A DNA stretch of 64,000 nucleotides from Endothia cerciana. Its lineage: Eukaryota; Ascomycota; Sordariomycetes; Diaporthales; Cryphonectriaceae. This document shows positions 45,710 through 55,519 of this stretch, one piece after another; position 1 is the first letter of the stretch, and every line of letters starts with the position of its first letter. The stretch is from the NCBI GenBank assembly GCA_026119935.1, contig JALRMH010000011.1:1-64000 (forward strand), read 5' to 3'. Under the pieces are notes generated by a model. It ran no database searches and had not been told where the DNA came from. It saw only the letters and a program-made list of their open reading frames with translations. The translations under genes were made by a program, and so were the position numbers.

Positions 45710-46608
45710 CCTCGGGAGCTTGGGGGCATGTGGCAGCCCCGAGCAGCTCGTCTGGCCGGGGGCGGGCGAGGAGGGGTATTCCGCCCTCGAACAGCCGGTT
45801 CGTGGTGGATATGTCCTCTATAAGATCCAGTGCCGTGAGAGGGGATCAGTAACCACACTCCCGGGGGCGAGGGCGCACGGCGATAACAGATCAGGTAGGA
45901 CAAGGGCGAGTGGTGACGGGGGGACAAGAGTGGTGGTGACTTTGTCTGGGGTTTCGGCCCTTCGGGTCGCCCGGGCTACGCCGGCTAACTCTGAGCTCTG
46001 CCAGTTGGTCTGGGGATGCCCGAGTTTTAGAGTTCTCACGGGAGGCGAGTCGGCGCGCCAGGGAGGGGGTACGACCAGGTAGTCAACCATGCTACCACAG
46101 TAGGCGGAGGTAGAAGAGAGAGGTAGGTCAATGAGCCGGCGGCATGATTTCAGGGCGTTAAGCATAAGTCCGACGTGACAAGCAGTTTGGCGGGGGTCGG
46201 GGCCGACACCCCCGGACGGACAAAGCCTGGGGATAAGAAGGCTACAAACTGGGCACACTAAGGCGCGCCACCGCTTCCGCCTAGGTGAATATTGTTCTTC
46301 TTCAGGACTCAGGCGCGCCCTCGGAGTTTCTCTCGTCGGGGCGGCTGGTCGAGTATAGACGCAGATCCGCTACATTTCTGACTAAGCTATTGGCCGAGGA
46401 GAGGAGAGGAGAGGAGAGGAGAGGAGAGGAGAGGAGGGGTTGGTTTGGGCCCCCGGGGGGGGGGGGCGGTAGGGTTAAGGAGGGAATGGCACATATAGGT
46501 AGGCTATGGCTGACTCTGCGATACTCTTGTCCACCCATTGTCGTTTCACTTTTTGTTAAGAACCTTTCTTTGCTTTTTCCGGGGAGGATGATCCCGCGAG
46601 ACATAAAG
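45710..46608. other. Intergenic region with (GGAGA)n repeat
   Basis: This is the upstream region of the F-box gene and 3' flank of the thioesterase gene. A GAGGA pentamer is repeated about eight times at 46396-46436, followed by a G run near 46455. No gene seen. Confidence 0.6.
46396..46436. repeat. (GAGGA)n pentanucleotide microsatellite
   Basis: About eight tandem copies of GAGGA, purine-only on the plus strand. Confidence 0.93.
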
Positions 46609-47236
46609 CTAGAATCTGCTCTTGCCATTGCCCTGGGCTTCCGGATCCGTGTTGAACTTGCCATGCTCACAAGTCGCCAAGGCGACGCCGTCGCTCTGCC
46701 TCCTCATGATGCCCCGGATCGTACAGAGCGTCTTCCCGATGCTCATGATCTCGCACTCGATAGAGATCTTCTCGCCAACGGGTATTGGCTTGAGGTATGT
46801 CACGTTGAGGGTCCTGCTCACGCCCAGGAAGAACCAGAACCCCGGCTTGTTTATCAGGCAGAGGGGCATGGTCGTCGCGAAATCAAAGAGGGAGGCGGTG
46901 CAGCCGCCATGCATGTTTCCTGTCCGGTTGGAGTTGTGCTTGGGAACCTCGTAGGTAAAGACCACCCTTGGGTGCTGCGGGTCGTCCGTGGACCATGAAT
47001 GTATCTCCAGGAAGGGGAGGCAGGTGGCCAACCAGTCCTGGTATGGGCGTCAGCTCCTGGTCCCCCCTCCCCGCCGAACGAGACGCCCCACTGCGGCTTA
47101 CATGGCTGTCCTCGTCCTCATCCTGAAGTCTGGTGTACTCCATCCACAGCTGCAGGCGCCCCCCGCCCTCGACCTGGTACAGGTTCCGCCTCATGTCCTC
47201 GAGCTGTGCAGCCCTGTCATGATGTGGTTGTGACAT
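46609..47236 (-). CDS. Hotdog-fold acyl-CoA thioesterase (PaaI/ACOT13 type)
   Basis: Exons 47102-47236 and 46609-47037 give 187 aa. The fold signature is GNMHGGCTASLFDFATTMPL, with the HGG loop and a following acidic residue expected for this family. It continues with SRTLNVTYLKPIPVGEKISI, ECEIMSIGKTL and RRQSDGVALATCEHGKF, all typical of single-domain hotdog thioesterases that hydrolyse acyl-CoA. The N-terminus (MSQPHHDRAAQLEDMRRNLY) shows no clear targeting signal. The start is shared with a 490-bp divergent promoter region to the Pex12 gene; a peroxisomal partner could be imagined, but the C-terminus GNGKSRF is not a convincing PTS1. The natural substrate is unknown. Confidence 0.88.
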
Positions 47237-47729
47237 CTTTGTCGTTCTGGGTAATCAGGCCGGAAGAGAGGTTCCCCGTGGGATTGTTAGCCAGGAGGGG
47301 CGCTGTTAGGGGTTCACCAGCTTGAGATGATCACCGCGGCAGGGCGGTGCTGAGGGGACCGGCCGGGAAATGAATGTCGCCCCAACCAGGTCTGGAAGAG
47401 CAGCTATCAGTGCGATATCGGTGCGGAACCCAAAGCGAGAGAAAAGGATGTTCACGTCTGAAATCTTCGGAGAGGCGAGACGTGCTGGGGTTGAACGAGG
47501 AAGAGGCGCCTGGGACCCGAGCTGAAAGCGCAGTGCTAACCCCTCGGCCGCTGAAGACGGCGGCGGCCTTTATGCCTCGGCAAACCGGGACCTCAGCTAG
47601 GGGTGCGACCTCGACACCTCCAGCCAAACCTCCAACCCTCCCATCCCCGAACCAGCATACCGCATTACCATACACACAGTGCACTCCAGGCCAGATGTCC
47701 CTGCCGGCCTTCAACCCGCCCTGACGAGC
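47237..47729. promoter_or_regulatory. Divergent promoter region, thioesterase and Pex12 genes
   Basis: A 493-bp spacer between two outward-reading genes; it must hold both promoters. I see no clear TATA box or named operator. Confidence 0.5.
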
Positions 47730-49034
47730 ATGGAGTTCACCACGGCCCTCCGGGCCGCCAGCTTCGACGACCAGAAGCCCTCGCTGTTCGAGCTCCTGTC
47801 GGAGCAGCAGCTCTCCTCCCTCCTGCCGCCCACCCTACGCTACCTCCTCGTGCACGCCACGCACCGCCGGCCGCGCTACCTCCTCCCCGTCCTCAACTCC
47901 TTCGACGAGGCCTACGCACTGCTCCTGCTCCTCGTCGAGCGCCACTACCTCCTCACCCGCGGCGGCTCCTTCACCGAGCACTTCTACGGGCTCAAGCGCG
48001 AGAAGGGCCTGGCCTCCGAGATCCCCCGCGCCTCCGCCCGCGCCCCCGCCGCCGTGCGGGACGCCCTGCGCCTGGGCCCGGCAGATGTCTGGCGCAACCT
48101 CGCCGTCATGGTGGGCGTGCCCTACCTGAAGCGCAAGCTGGACGAGGGCTACGAGGTCAACGCGCCGCGGGCCCTGCTGGGCACCGCCTACACCGCGCTC
48201 CCGGCCGGCGCCACCTGGCGGGACAGGCTCCTGCACTACTACCGGTGGTTCCTCCGGAACGTCTACCCCTCCGTCAACGCGGCGTACTACTTCTCCCTGC
48301 TGGCCTTCAACCTCGCCTACCTGTTCGACAGCTCCAAGTACCACAGCCCCTTCCTGTGGATGATCGGCACGCGCGTGAGGAGGATGACGGCCGCGGACTA
48401 CGCCGCCGTGAGGGCGCTCGGGGAGAAGGCGGGCAAGGGCGCCGCGCCCGGCGCCGCGTCGCTGTCCTCGCCCAGGGACATGGGCGCCAGGGCCCTGGGG
48501 AGCCTGTCGGTGCTGCTGCCGACGGGCATCTTCGCGCTCAAGTTCCTGGAGTGGTGGTACGCGAGCGACTTCGCGAAGCAGCTGTCAAGGAGGGCCGCGG
48601 AGAGCTTGGACCTGCCGCCGCCGACCGTATCAGGGGCGGCGGACAGCGGTGGCAGGCGGAAGAGGCCGGATCCGGCAGGCGACAGGAGCGCCGCTGAGGA
48701 TGGCGACGAGGAGGACGAGGAGGACGAGAAGACCATGGCTGAGCGTGCGCCTATCGCGAAGCACTCTCTGCTGCCCATCTACACTGTCCGGGCGCCCGGG
48801 AACTCGGAGCTGTGTCCGATCTGTCGGGACGATATCACCACGCCCACGGCGTGCCAGACAGGTGTGGTCTACTGCTACGCGTGCATTCACAAGTGGGTCA
48901 GCGGCACGCACCCGAGGCAGGAAGAGTTCATGGCCGGCAAGGCGGGCAGGTGGGAGAGCGGGGAGTCAAGGTGCGCGGTCACAGGAAGACGGGTGCTGGG
49001 CGGGACGGAGGGCTTGAGGCGCATCATAGTATAG
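47730..49034 (+). CDS. pex12: Peroxin Pex12, RING-type peroxisome biogenesis protein
   Basis: A single exon encoding 434 aa. Pex12 is an integral peroxisomal membrane protein that, with Pex2 and Pex10, forms the ubiquitin-ligase channel needed to recycle Pex5. Evidence: the N-terminal Pex2/Pex12 domain (FDDQKPSLFELLSEQQ, LLPPTLRYLLVHATHRRPRY, DEAYALLLLLVERHYL, HFYGLKREKG), hydrophobic segments (YYFSLLAFNLAYLFDSSKYH, SLSVLLPTGIFALKFLEWWY), an acidic linker, and a C-terminal incomplete RING: SELCPICRDDITTPTACQTG continues as VVYCYACIHKWV. I prefer the ATG at 47730 (MEFTTALRAASFDDQKP) over the in-frame ATG at 47679. Codon use is extremely GC-rich. It reads in tandem into the GH16 gene. Confidence 0.96.
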   Translation: MEFTTALRAASFDDQKPSLFELLSEQQLSSLLPPTLRYLLVHATHRRPRYLLPVLNSFDEAYALLLLLVERHYLLTRGGSFTEHFYGLKREKGLASEIPRASARAPAAVRDALRLGPADVWRNLAVMVGVPYLKRKLDEGYEVNAPRALLGTAYTALPAGATWRDRLLHYYRWFLRNVYPSVNAAYYFSLLAFNLAYLFDSSKYHSPFLWMIGTRVRRMTAADYAAVRALGEKAGKGAAPGAASLSSPRDMGARALGSLSVLLPTGIFALKFLEWWYASDFAKQLSRRAAESLDLPPPTVSGAADSGGRRKRPDPAGDRSAAEDGDEEDEEDEKTMAERAPIAKHSLLPIYTVRAPGNSELCPICRDDITTPTACQTGVVYCYACIHKWVSGTHPRQEEFMAGKAGRWESGESRCAVTGRRVLGGTEGLRRIIV

Positions 49035-49563
49035 CGGACGAGCTGGTGAGCTCTTCGAAGCCCGTCACCTCCGTGGTGGCTATTCATGTTTTTGTGGGTT
49101 TCGTTTGCATAGCGCCGGCGTCTGGATGGGAATGGAAGCACGAACCTGTCTCTTGCAGACCGCCCAGCTCATTTTGGGTGCTCCCTTGGCCGCCTCCGCC
49201 AAGCCGAGATTCCCGAAGGACTCGTTGCTAAATTCCGACGCGTGCCCGGCCCAGGACGTGTCCCACGCGATCTGTCGCGTAAAGTGGTCTCACTCCCCGG
49301 CCCGGATGGCGAGGGGAGGAATGCCATGTGTCTCTGCTAGAGAGCCTGGCGCAGGCGAGGCCGTCCCTTGATAGCCACCCGATGTGCATTTAAGTCGCCA
49401 GCCTCCCGGGAGAGGGCCATCGCGACGACCAAGTGAACTATCGTGCCCATTACTTCGGTCTTCATAGGCGAAAGTTCTTCTCACCCTAGTCACTCTTTGC
49501 AAGGGCTGATATCCCTGCGAGACGCTCATTTATTTCCCGTCTGGGAAGTTGCTTGTCGGCACG
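49035..49563. other. Intergenic region, Pex12 to GH16 gene
   Basis: About 530 bp. A signal-peptide exon for the GH16 gene might be hidden here, but I could not find a convincing ATG plus hydrophobic segment with a donor that joins in frame. Confidence 0.5.
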
Positions 49564-51881
49564 ATGGCTTCATATTCGTTGGCGACGTCCTACGTTGGAC
49601 AGTCCCTCATTAATAGCTTTAATTTTGTGAGCATCGCAGATCCGACATATGGTTTCGTATCGTAAGTCATATACTCCGTTTGGCCTTCCGGCTTATGGCC
49701 AAAGAACCCTGCTGACGATGTCTCTCCACCAAAAAAAAGATACCAGAACTACGACGCCGCCGCAGCAGCCGGCCTGGTCTCCGTCGACGGCACCACCCAG
49801 GCCGTCACGCTGGGCGTGGACACCACAAACACGTATGCCGCCGACGGCAGCCAAGGCGGTCGTCCAAGTGTCCGCATCGAGAGCGTTGCCGCTTTTGACC
49901 AGGGCTTGGTCATCGCCGACTTTGCTCACATGCCGGGCTCGGTCTGCGGTGCTTGGCCCGCTTGTACGTCTCTCGGATCACTGTGCCTCAGAGCCATGTA
50001 TGTGCCGGGCGTAAGACTGACGTGGCCTCTGTAGTCTGGATGTACGGACCGAACTGGCCGTACGATGGGGAAGTTGACATAATAGAGGGTGCCAATATGG
50101 CATATACCAACCTCATGTCCGCACATACGTAAGGCCCCTCCGATCTTTTTTTATATTTTTTATACCCTCTTCAATGCACTTGGCACAAGAACCCTGACGT
50201 CCGTACAGGAGTTCAGACTGCCTCCTCCCCGCCACGGGTGCCTTCACCGGCACCCAGGGAATCACCGACTGCAGCAACAACGACGGATGCAACTACATCC
50301 CACCGACGTCCGACACTTCCAGCTACGGCGACGACTTCAACGCCGTCGGTGGCGGCGTCTATGCGCTCCAGTGGACGTCCGATGCCATTCAGATCTGGCA
50401 CTTCCCGCGGGGCGGGATCCCGCAGGATATCGTCGACCAACAGCCCGACCCGAGCGGCTGGGGGGCTCCGCAGGCCCTGTTCGGCACGAGCTCCTGTGAT
50501 GTGAGCTCGCACTTTGCGAACATGAGCATCGTGTTGAACATCGTAAGAAACCTGCTCGTCCTCGGTATCGGCTGCATTCGCAGAACATAGGCGCTGATGA
50601 GTGTTCACCCTAGGACTTCTGCGGGAACTATGGAGATGCACTCTGGAGTGAAGGCACGTGTAGCACCTATGCTCCTACCTGTGAGGAGTTCGTCGGAAGC
50701 AATCCCTCCGCACTGACAGACTTGTGGGTACTGCCCCTTCCCAAGCCACAAGAGACCGCCGCTTACGGTTCTGGCCGAGCAGGTACTGGGGAGTCAATTA
50801 CATCGACGTCTACAGCACGTCTGTCAATCCAACGCCCCCCGCCATAGAGACTGAAAGCGCTGCGCCTCTCAACGGCACCGTGTCTCCTAGGCCTTCTGTC
50901 AGGCGCTCGTCTTCCGCTGCTGCTGCTGCCGCCGTCACGGCCACAACGGGGACAGCCACGACCACGGGGAGCACGCCCTCAGTGCCATCACCCGTGGATA
51001 GCATAGTGCCCAACCACAACCCGGCTTCCATCGGAGCGTTCTCGTACCTGGGCTGCTTCTCCTCCAGCACGGGCTTTAGCACTTTCAATCTGTCCGGAAC
51101 CGATGCATCGTTGACCCTGGAGAAGTGCACGGCACTCTGCGGAGACAGCCAGTACGCGGGTGCCGTAGACGAGTAAGTTGCCATTAAATTATGCCCTCGC
51201 AGGGTGATCGAGAGAGGCCACGCAGCTGACGGAGCAATCTCAAGGACATGCTACTGCGCCGACACTCTTGATGCAGGCACTTTCGCGCTCGGAAACCGCT
51301 CAAGCTGCGACCACGCGTGCCCCGGCAACACCGCCGAGTACTGTGGCGGGAGCAGGAGCAGCTCGTTGATCTCGCCGCGTGCCGCACTGCCGAGTAATGT
51401 CCTGCTGACGGTGTATGGCAACACTCACGGCGCCAACTCCACCATACCAAAACCAGCCCCCGCACTTGGCGGAAAGGCCTCAACTATCACGCAGGGTCTC
51501 ACGCAGAGTCTGACGAAGACGATCACGTCGACCGTCACCTACGTCACCGTGTGCAGCACCAATCCCGCGCAGCTGGAGACCCTGACGTACTGCAGCACAA
51601 TTACAGTCTGCCCAACAGCGAACGACCCGGCCGTCATCCCTCTGACGACGCTCACGCAGACCTGCGATAGCTGTGGAAATGCTGGGCAGTCGACAGTGAC
51701 ACTGACGGTACCAGAGGTCATCGTTGCGACGCAGACCGTAAACATTACGGCCGGCACGGGCTCGTATAGAAGACCAAAGGCTACAGCGAGTCTGTTTCCC
51801 GTGACTGGGGCTGCTGTCCAGGCGAGCGGTCTAAGCGGGCTGGCGGTACTGGTGGCTATCGTAGGGGCTTTCATTGCCTAA
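49564..51881 (+). CDS. GH16 endo-beta-glucanase with WSC domain and GPI anchor signal
   Basis: Exons 49564-49661, 49740-49963, 50035-50128, 50209-50542, 50614-50723, 50783-51172 and 51245-51881 give 628 aa. The GH16 part has YGFVSYQNYDAAAAAGLVSV, GRPSVRIESVAAFDQGL and VCGAWPAFWMYGPNWP, and the catalytic ExDxxE as GEVDIIEG (about residues 119-124), so an active laminarinase/glucanase is likely. A Ser/Ala/Thr-rich linker leads to a WSC domain (about 373-452: FSYLGCFSSSTGFSTF, CTALCGDSQYAGAV, TCYCADTL, CPGNTAEYCGG), a cysteine-rich carbohydrate-binding module. A Ser/Thr-rich stalk and a hydrophobic C-terminus (LSGLAVLVAIVGAFIA) indicate a GPI anchor, placing it at the wall or membrane. The ATG at 49564 gives MASYSLATSY with no signal peptide, which is odd for such a protein; an upstream exon is probably missing from my model. 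Intron 6 was chosen so that the WSC cysteine spacing is preserved. Confidence 0.9.
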
Positions 51882-51996
51882 CTGGTTTTGTTTCGTGGAG
51901 ATAGATGGCATAATTCAATGAACATCCTTTAGGCTGCTTTGCCCGCGTCGCTGCCGCAACAATGAGCCCGATGAGAAGTAAGGTGGCCGGCCTCCA

Positions 51997-52977
51997 TCAT
52001 ATTGCCACAACCTGAGCTGCCTTCCTCAGAAGCCTGCCCGTATTGCCTTTCATACAGCCCGCATTCACCATGAGGCTTGCATTGTTGGATCCAGGGCCCA
52101 GCATAAGATATTTGAAGAGCATCGCATTCAGGCCGTAGTAGACGACCTTGGCAGCGCTGATCCAGTCGCGGTTCGGGAAAAAGTCCAAGATAGGTCCTCG
52201 GGGTGTCGTGGACATGAACGTCTCGTAGGCCCTTTGACACTCGTCAAAGTAGACACTCTCCTGGCCACGGCCCCAGTGAACGTGGCCAAAGACATGTAAT
52301 TTGGGTTTCACCCTCCAAACCTCTTCGAGCAGTCCCGGACAGCCCAAGCCCAGATCCCGATGCCAACGCGGCGGCGTGTGGGTGACAACGACGTCGCTGT
52401 CTATGGGGATTCGGCCTGTCCAGGGGTTGATATGGGGCTGGTACTGGAAGGCAAAGTCATCACCTCCACAAGCAGGAAGGTCGGCAGCACCATAGACATT
52501 CAGCCTCCTCCCATCCGCAAAGTCCAGCGCCACGGAGCTGTTCTGCAGGTAGTGCAGCCCCTTGAAGTCCACCCGCCTCCCGTCCGTCTTGTCCTCCGGC
52601 CTGCGAGACCGCACGTCAAACCAGCTGTCATGGTTCCCGGCGATGACGACCTTGTGGTGGTGGGGCAACGAGGCCAACCAGTCGATCTGCCGCTGGATAT
52701 CCTCGACAGTCCCGGCGTTGGTCAGGTCTCCGGCGTGGATGAGGAGGTCACCGTCTGGCACATTGGGCACGACGAGATCGTGCGTGTCTGAGAGGCAGAC
52801 GATCGTGATTGGGCGCTTGTCCCTTGGTGGTCGGAAGGGCCTACCCCGTAGGAAGATGAGGGTGTGGTAGGTTTGGGTGACGAGGAAATGCAGCGGAGAG
52901 CTTAAGAAGTGGTCGAGGAGGGTAGGTGGCTCCCATGTATTTGGTCGGCAGATACCAAGCCACTGAAGGAACTCCAT
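51997..52977 (-). CDS. Calcineurin-like metallophosphoesterase
   Basis: A single exon, 326 aa from the ATG at 52977 (MEFLQWLGICRPNTWEPPTL); an in-frame ATG at 53055 would give 352 aa. All metal-binding motifs are present in order: ITIVCLSDTHDL (D-x-H), LLIHAGDLTNAG (GD), KVVIAGNHDSWF (GNHD), DVVVTHTPP (H) and LHVFGHVHWGRG (GHxH). The order and spacing match the MPPED-type phosphoesterases, which are Mn/Fe-dependent phosphodiesterases of poorly known substrate. A hydrophobic segment (FLSSPLHFLVTQTYHTLIFL) near the N-terminus could be a membrane anchor. It converges on the GH16 gene with only 115 bp between stop codons, so their 3' UTRs may overlap. Confidence 0.92.
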   Translation of the reverse strand: MEFLQWLGICRPNTWEPPTLLDHFLSSPLHFLVTQTYHTLIFLRGRPFRPPRDKRPITIVCLSDTHDLVVPNVPDGDLLIHAGDLTNAGTVEDIQRQIDWLASLPHHHKVVIAGNHDSWFDVRSRRPEDKTDGRRVDFKGLHYLQNSSVALDFADGRRLNVYGAADLPACGGDDFAFQYQPHINPWTGRIPIDSDVVVTHTPPRWHRDLGLGCPGLLEEVWRVKPKLHVFGHVHWGRGQESVYFDECQRAYETFMSTTPRGPILDFFPNRDWISAAKVVYYGLNAMLFKYLMLGPGSNNASLMVNAGCMKGNTGRLLRKAAQVVAI

Positions 52978-55519
52978 GGCGGTAATGGACCGTGTTCGAT
53001 CCGAGACCCCTCGTCCAATGCGCCGCAAACGGGTGCGGACCTGATCCCTCTCCACGACTCAGTACGAAGGATGCAGACACCCGAGGCCTTGTCCTGGTCT
53101 GGTGGTGGACGGAACGCGAGGCAGGCTGGAGCTTTGCTACTGGGGGGAACCTAGGGTTAGGGGAGCCACCGACTGCAGTGCTGAGTAAGAAAGAGTTCCT
53201 CCGTTTCTCGCAGGCCGTGACCGTCTGGCACTCCGTATCTCGTAACAGGGAAGGAGCATCCGGACCCCGTCTCCGTACTGTGGTACGTGCTGGTCCGCAG
53301 CAGATAAGCGTCAGCGCCGGGGCATGTCTGGTTGCATCAGCTAATGCTCCTGCAGGGCTCCACACCTGGGAGCGGAGTACCCAGTACTCTATCCACGACA
53401 ATTTCCTCGCGCTCGCCCAGGCGTCTGGCCGGGACCAGGGGTATCCTGTACTCGAGCCCGAGGGGTACTGCATAGTATGTAAGACTCATCACTCATGCGA
53501 TGCCCGGGTTCAAAATCCAGCATGGTTATCCCTGCTCATCCTCGGTCCCTCTCCTGGCCAAGTGTAAGGAGGGGCTGCACGGTTCAGTTTTTCAGCCTTT
53601 GGCCTTAGTCCTCTTGGCACTAGCCGAAGTACCATCTTGGCCCCATAATCAGGCACTGCACTGACAGAATTTTATTCGTCTCTCCTAATGGACAAACCAG
53701 TGCTTGAGATGGCAAAGTCGACCAGCACATGAGTTCTAGATGCAGCATTTGGCACCCGCGACTCTGACTACCATAGCACGGTATGCTTCACGATGCCCAG
53801 ATACGCTGAACACTGAAACGGCCAGGGGCCATGTCACCTAGGGTCGATCGATTAATTGATTGCGCAGATCTCTCTGCAGGACAGCACAGGCCAACAGAGG
53901 ATGTCGCCATCAAGCTCGGGGGGGGGGGGTTCGTGCTGCCAGGCTGCCAGGCAGCCAGCCAGGCAGGTGGGCGGGCTCCGGCTTGTTTTCTGTCAACTAC
54001 GACTTGAGAACAACCTGTCCGCTGCTTTCCCCCCTCCCATCCCGAATTCTTCTGTGCCTTGATTCCCGCATGACCCGCGTCGGGTCAGGTCAGGCCATTC
54101 ACAAACGAACCTTATTCTTGCCCGCTGTCCAGAATCACCCTTCATTAATCACTCATCATCCACCACGTCTGCTGGGCACATCGCCAACCTCACTCTCATA
54201 TATCCAGCATTATCTCTACCCACTACTATGTTACAATATCTCATCTACGTTCATCCACTTGCAAAGTGTCTCTCAGTCCTAGATCATCTGCACTCGCTGC
54301 TGCATGCTAACAGCCATGGACCTGGGGCGATATCATCGCCACAGGTCGACCTCGAAGCAAGGGGTTGCGATGGGAGGAAGATTCCACTTTTCCCAAGTTT
54401 CCCAGCTTTTCTCCCCCTCCCCAGCAGCAGCAAGAGCAAGCTGGAAAGCCACTGTTGGGCTCGAGGTTCGGTGCAGCCCGCCGACATGGAGACCTGATGG
54501 AGGTCCCAGAATGTGGACGGCTGCCTCGACTCAAACAGCATTCTGCTCTTTGTCACCACCCGCGCTACATGGCGGTGCACCCTGGCAGGCACTCAACCAG
54601 CAGGTCCCGGCCCAGCCCTGAAGCCCGGGAGGAGAACTAGCGCATGGGCATCCACAGGTCTCATTGGCCTTCTGAACTGCACTGGGATTCAGAGGAAACC
54701 CCCCCCCCCCCAAAAGGCGCACCTGCAACTGGCGCCCATGCTCCTGCGGCGGCGCTCTTCCTAGGTTTGGTCAGGTTGGTTCTGGTCTTTCTTCTCTGTG
54801 TCTCTCTCTCTCTCAATCTCCCTGTGTTGTCGCCCCCTCTCGTCCATTCAACACTCTTCTTCCTTTCCCAACCTTCTCCCCTTGTCTTTCGACATTCATC
54901 CCCCCCAGCGCAGTCGGGCCTCTCTCCTTTCCTCGAGTTTGCATGAATGTCTCGAGTTCATGATCCGTTCACATTCTCTCCCTTGCCCGGCCCCTTCGAC
55001 CCTCTTTGTTCCTCGAGGCGCATCTCACCTCGCTCCGTCCTTTTCACCTCGACCCTCCAAACCTCGAATCCGTCGCCCTCGCCTCCTCTGCGATAACCTC
55101 GTGTAGGACATCTCCTTGAGGGTGACCCGATTCCCGCCACCTCGATCTCGATCCAAGACCACAACGAACCCTCACCCCCCATCAACAAACATTCCGTCAA
55201 GGATATCACGTCCCAAGTCGCGACGTTCCACTTCGACGCTCGAGTGGTGATATTCTCGACGCCGCCTACATACACCAGCCTTGGAACTCCCCTTCTCGCA
55301 GTCTGGGTCGAGAACGTGTCGCTCGGTCTGGATCTCGTCTTGGGCACGTGTCGTGAAGCCAGTCCCGGGAAAGCCATTGACGACCATAAGTTCCTCGACC
55401 TTCCTACGGCACTGCAGTCCTCCGCGTCGGGTCGCTCTCCGTCATGCTCTCCATAACGCACAAATAATCATTTATCCCAATCGATCTGACCTTCACGCCA
55501 ACCGTGAGGCCCAAAGAGT
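52978..55519. other. 2.5-kb divergent intergenic region upstream of Set3
   Basis: This holds the promoters of the phosphoesterase and Set3 genes. It contains C/G runs (near 53920 and 54702), CCAGC repeats near 53945 and CT-rich DNA (54790-54910), which looks like a fungal promoter pyrimidine tract and a long 5' leader. Short open frames show no motifs. Confidence 0.5.

Noticed and set aside
47603..48697. 364-codon frame overlapping Pex12
   Set aside because: A shadow of the very GC-rich Pex12 gene; Arg/Pro/Ala-rich with no motifs.
51173..51202. 30-nt intron in the GH16 gene
   Set aside because: Too short for splicing; a 72-nt intron ending at 51244 has a branch site and restores the WSC cysteine spacing.
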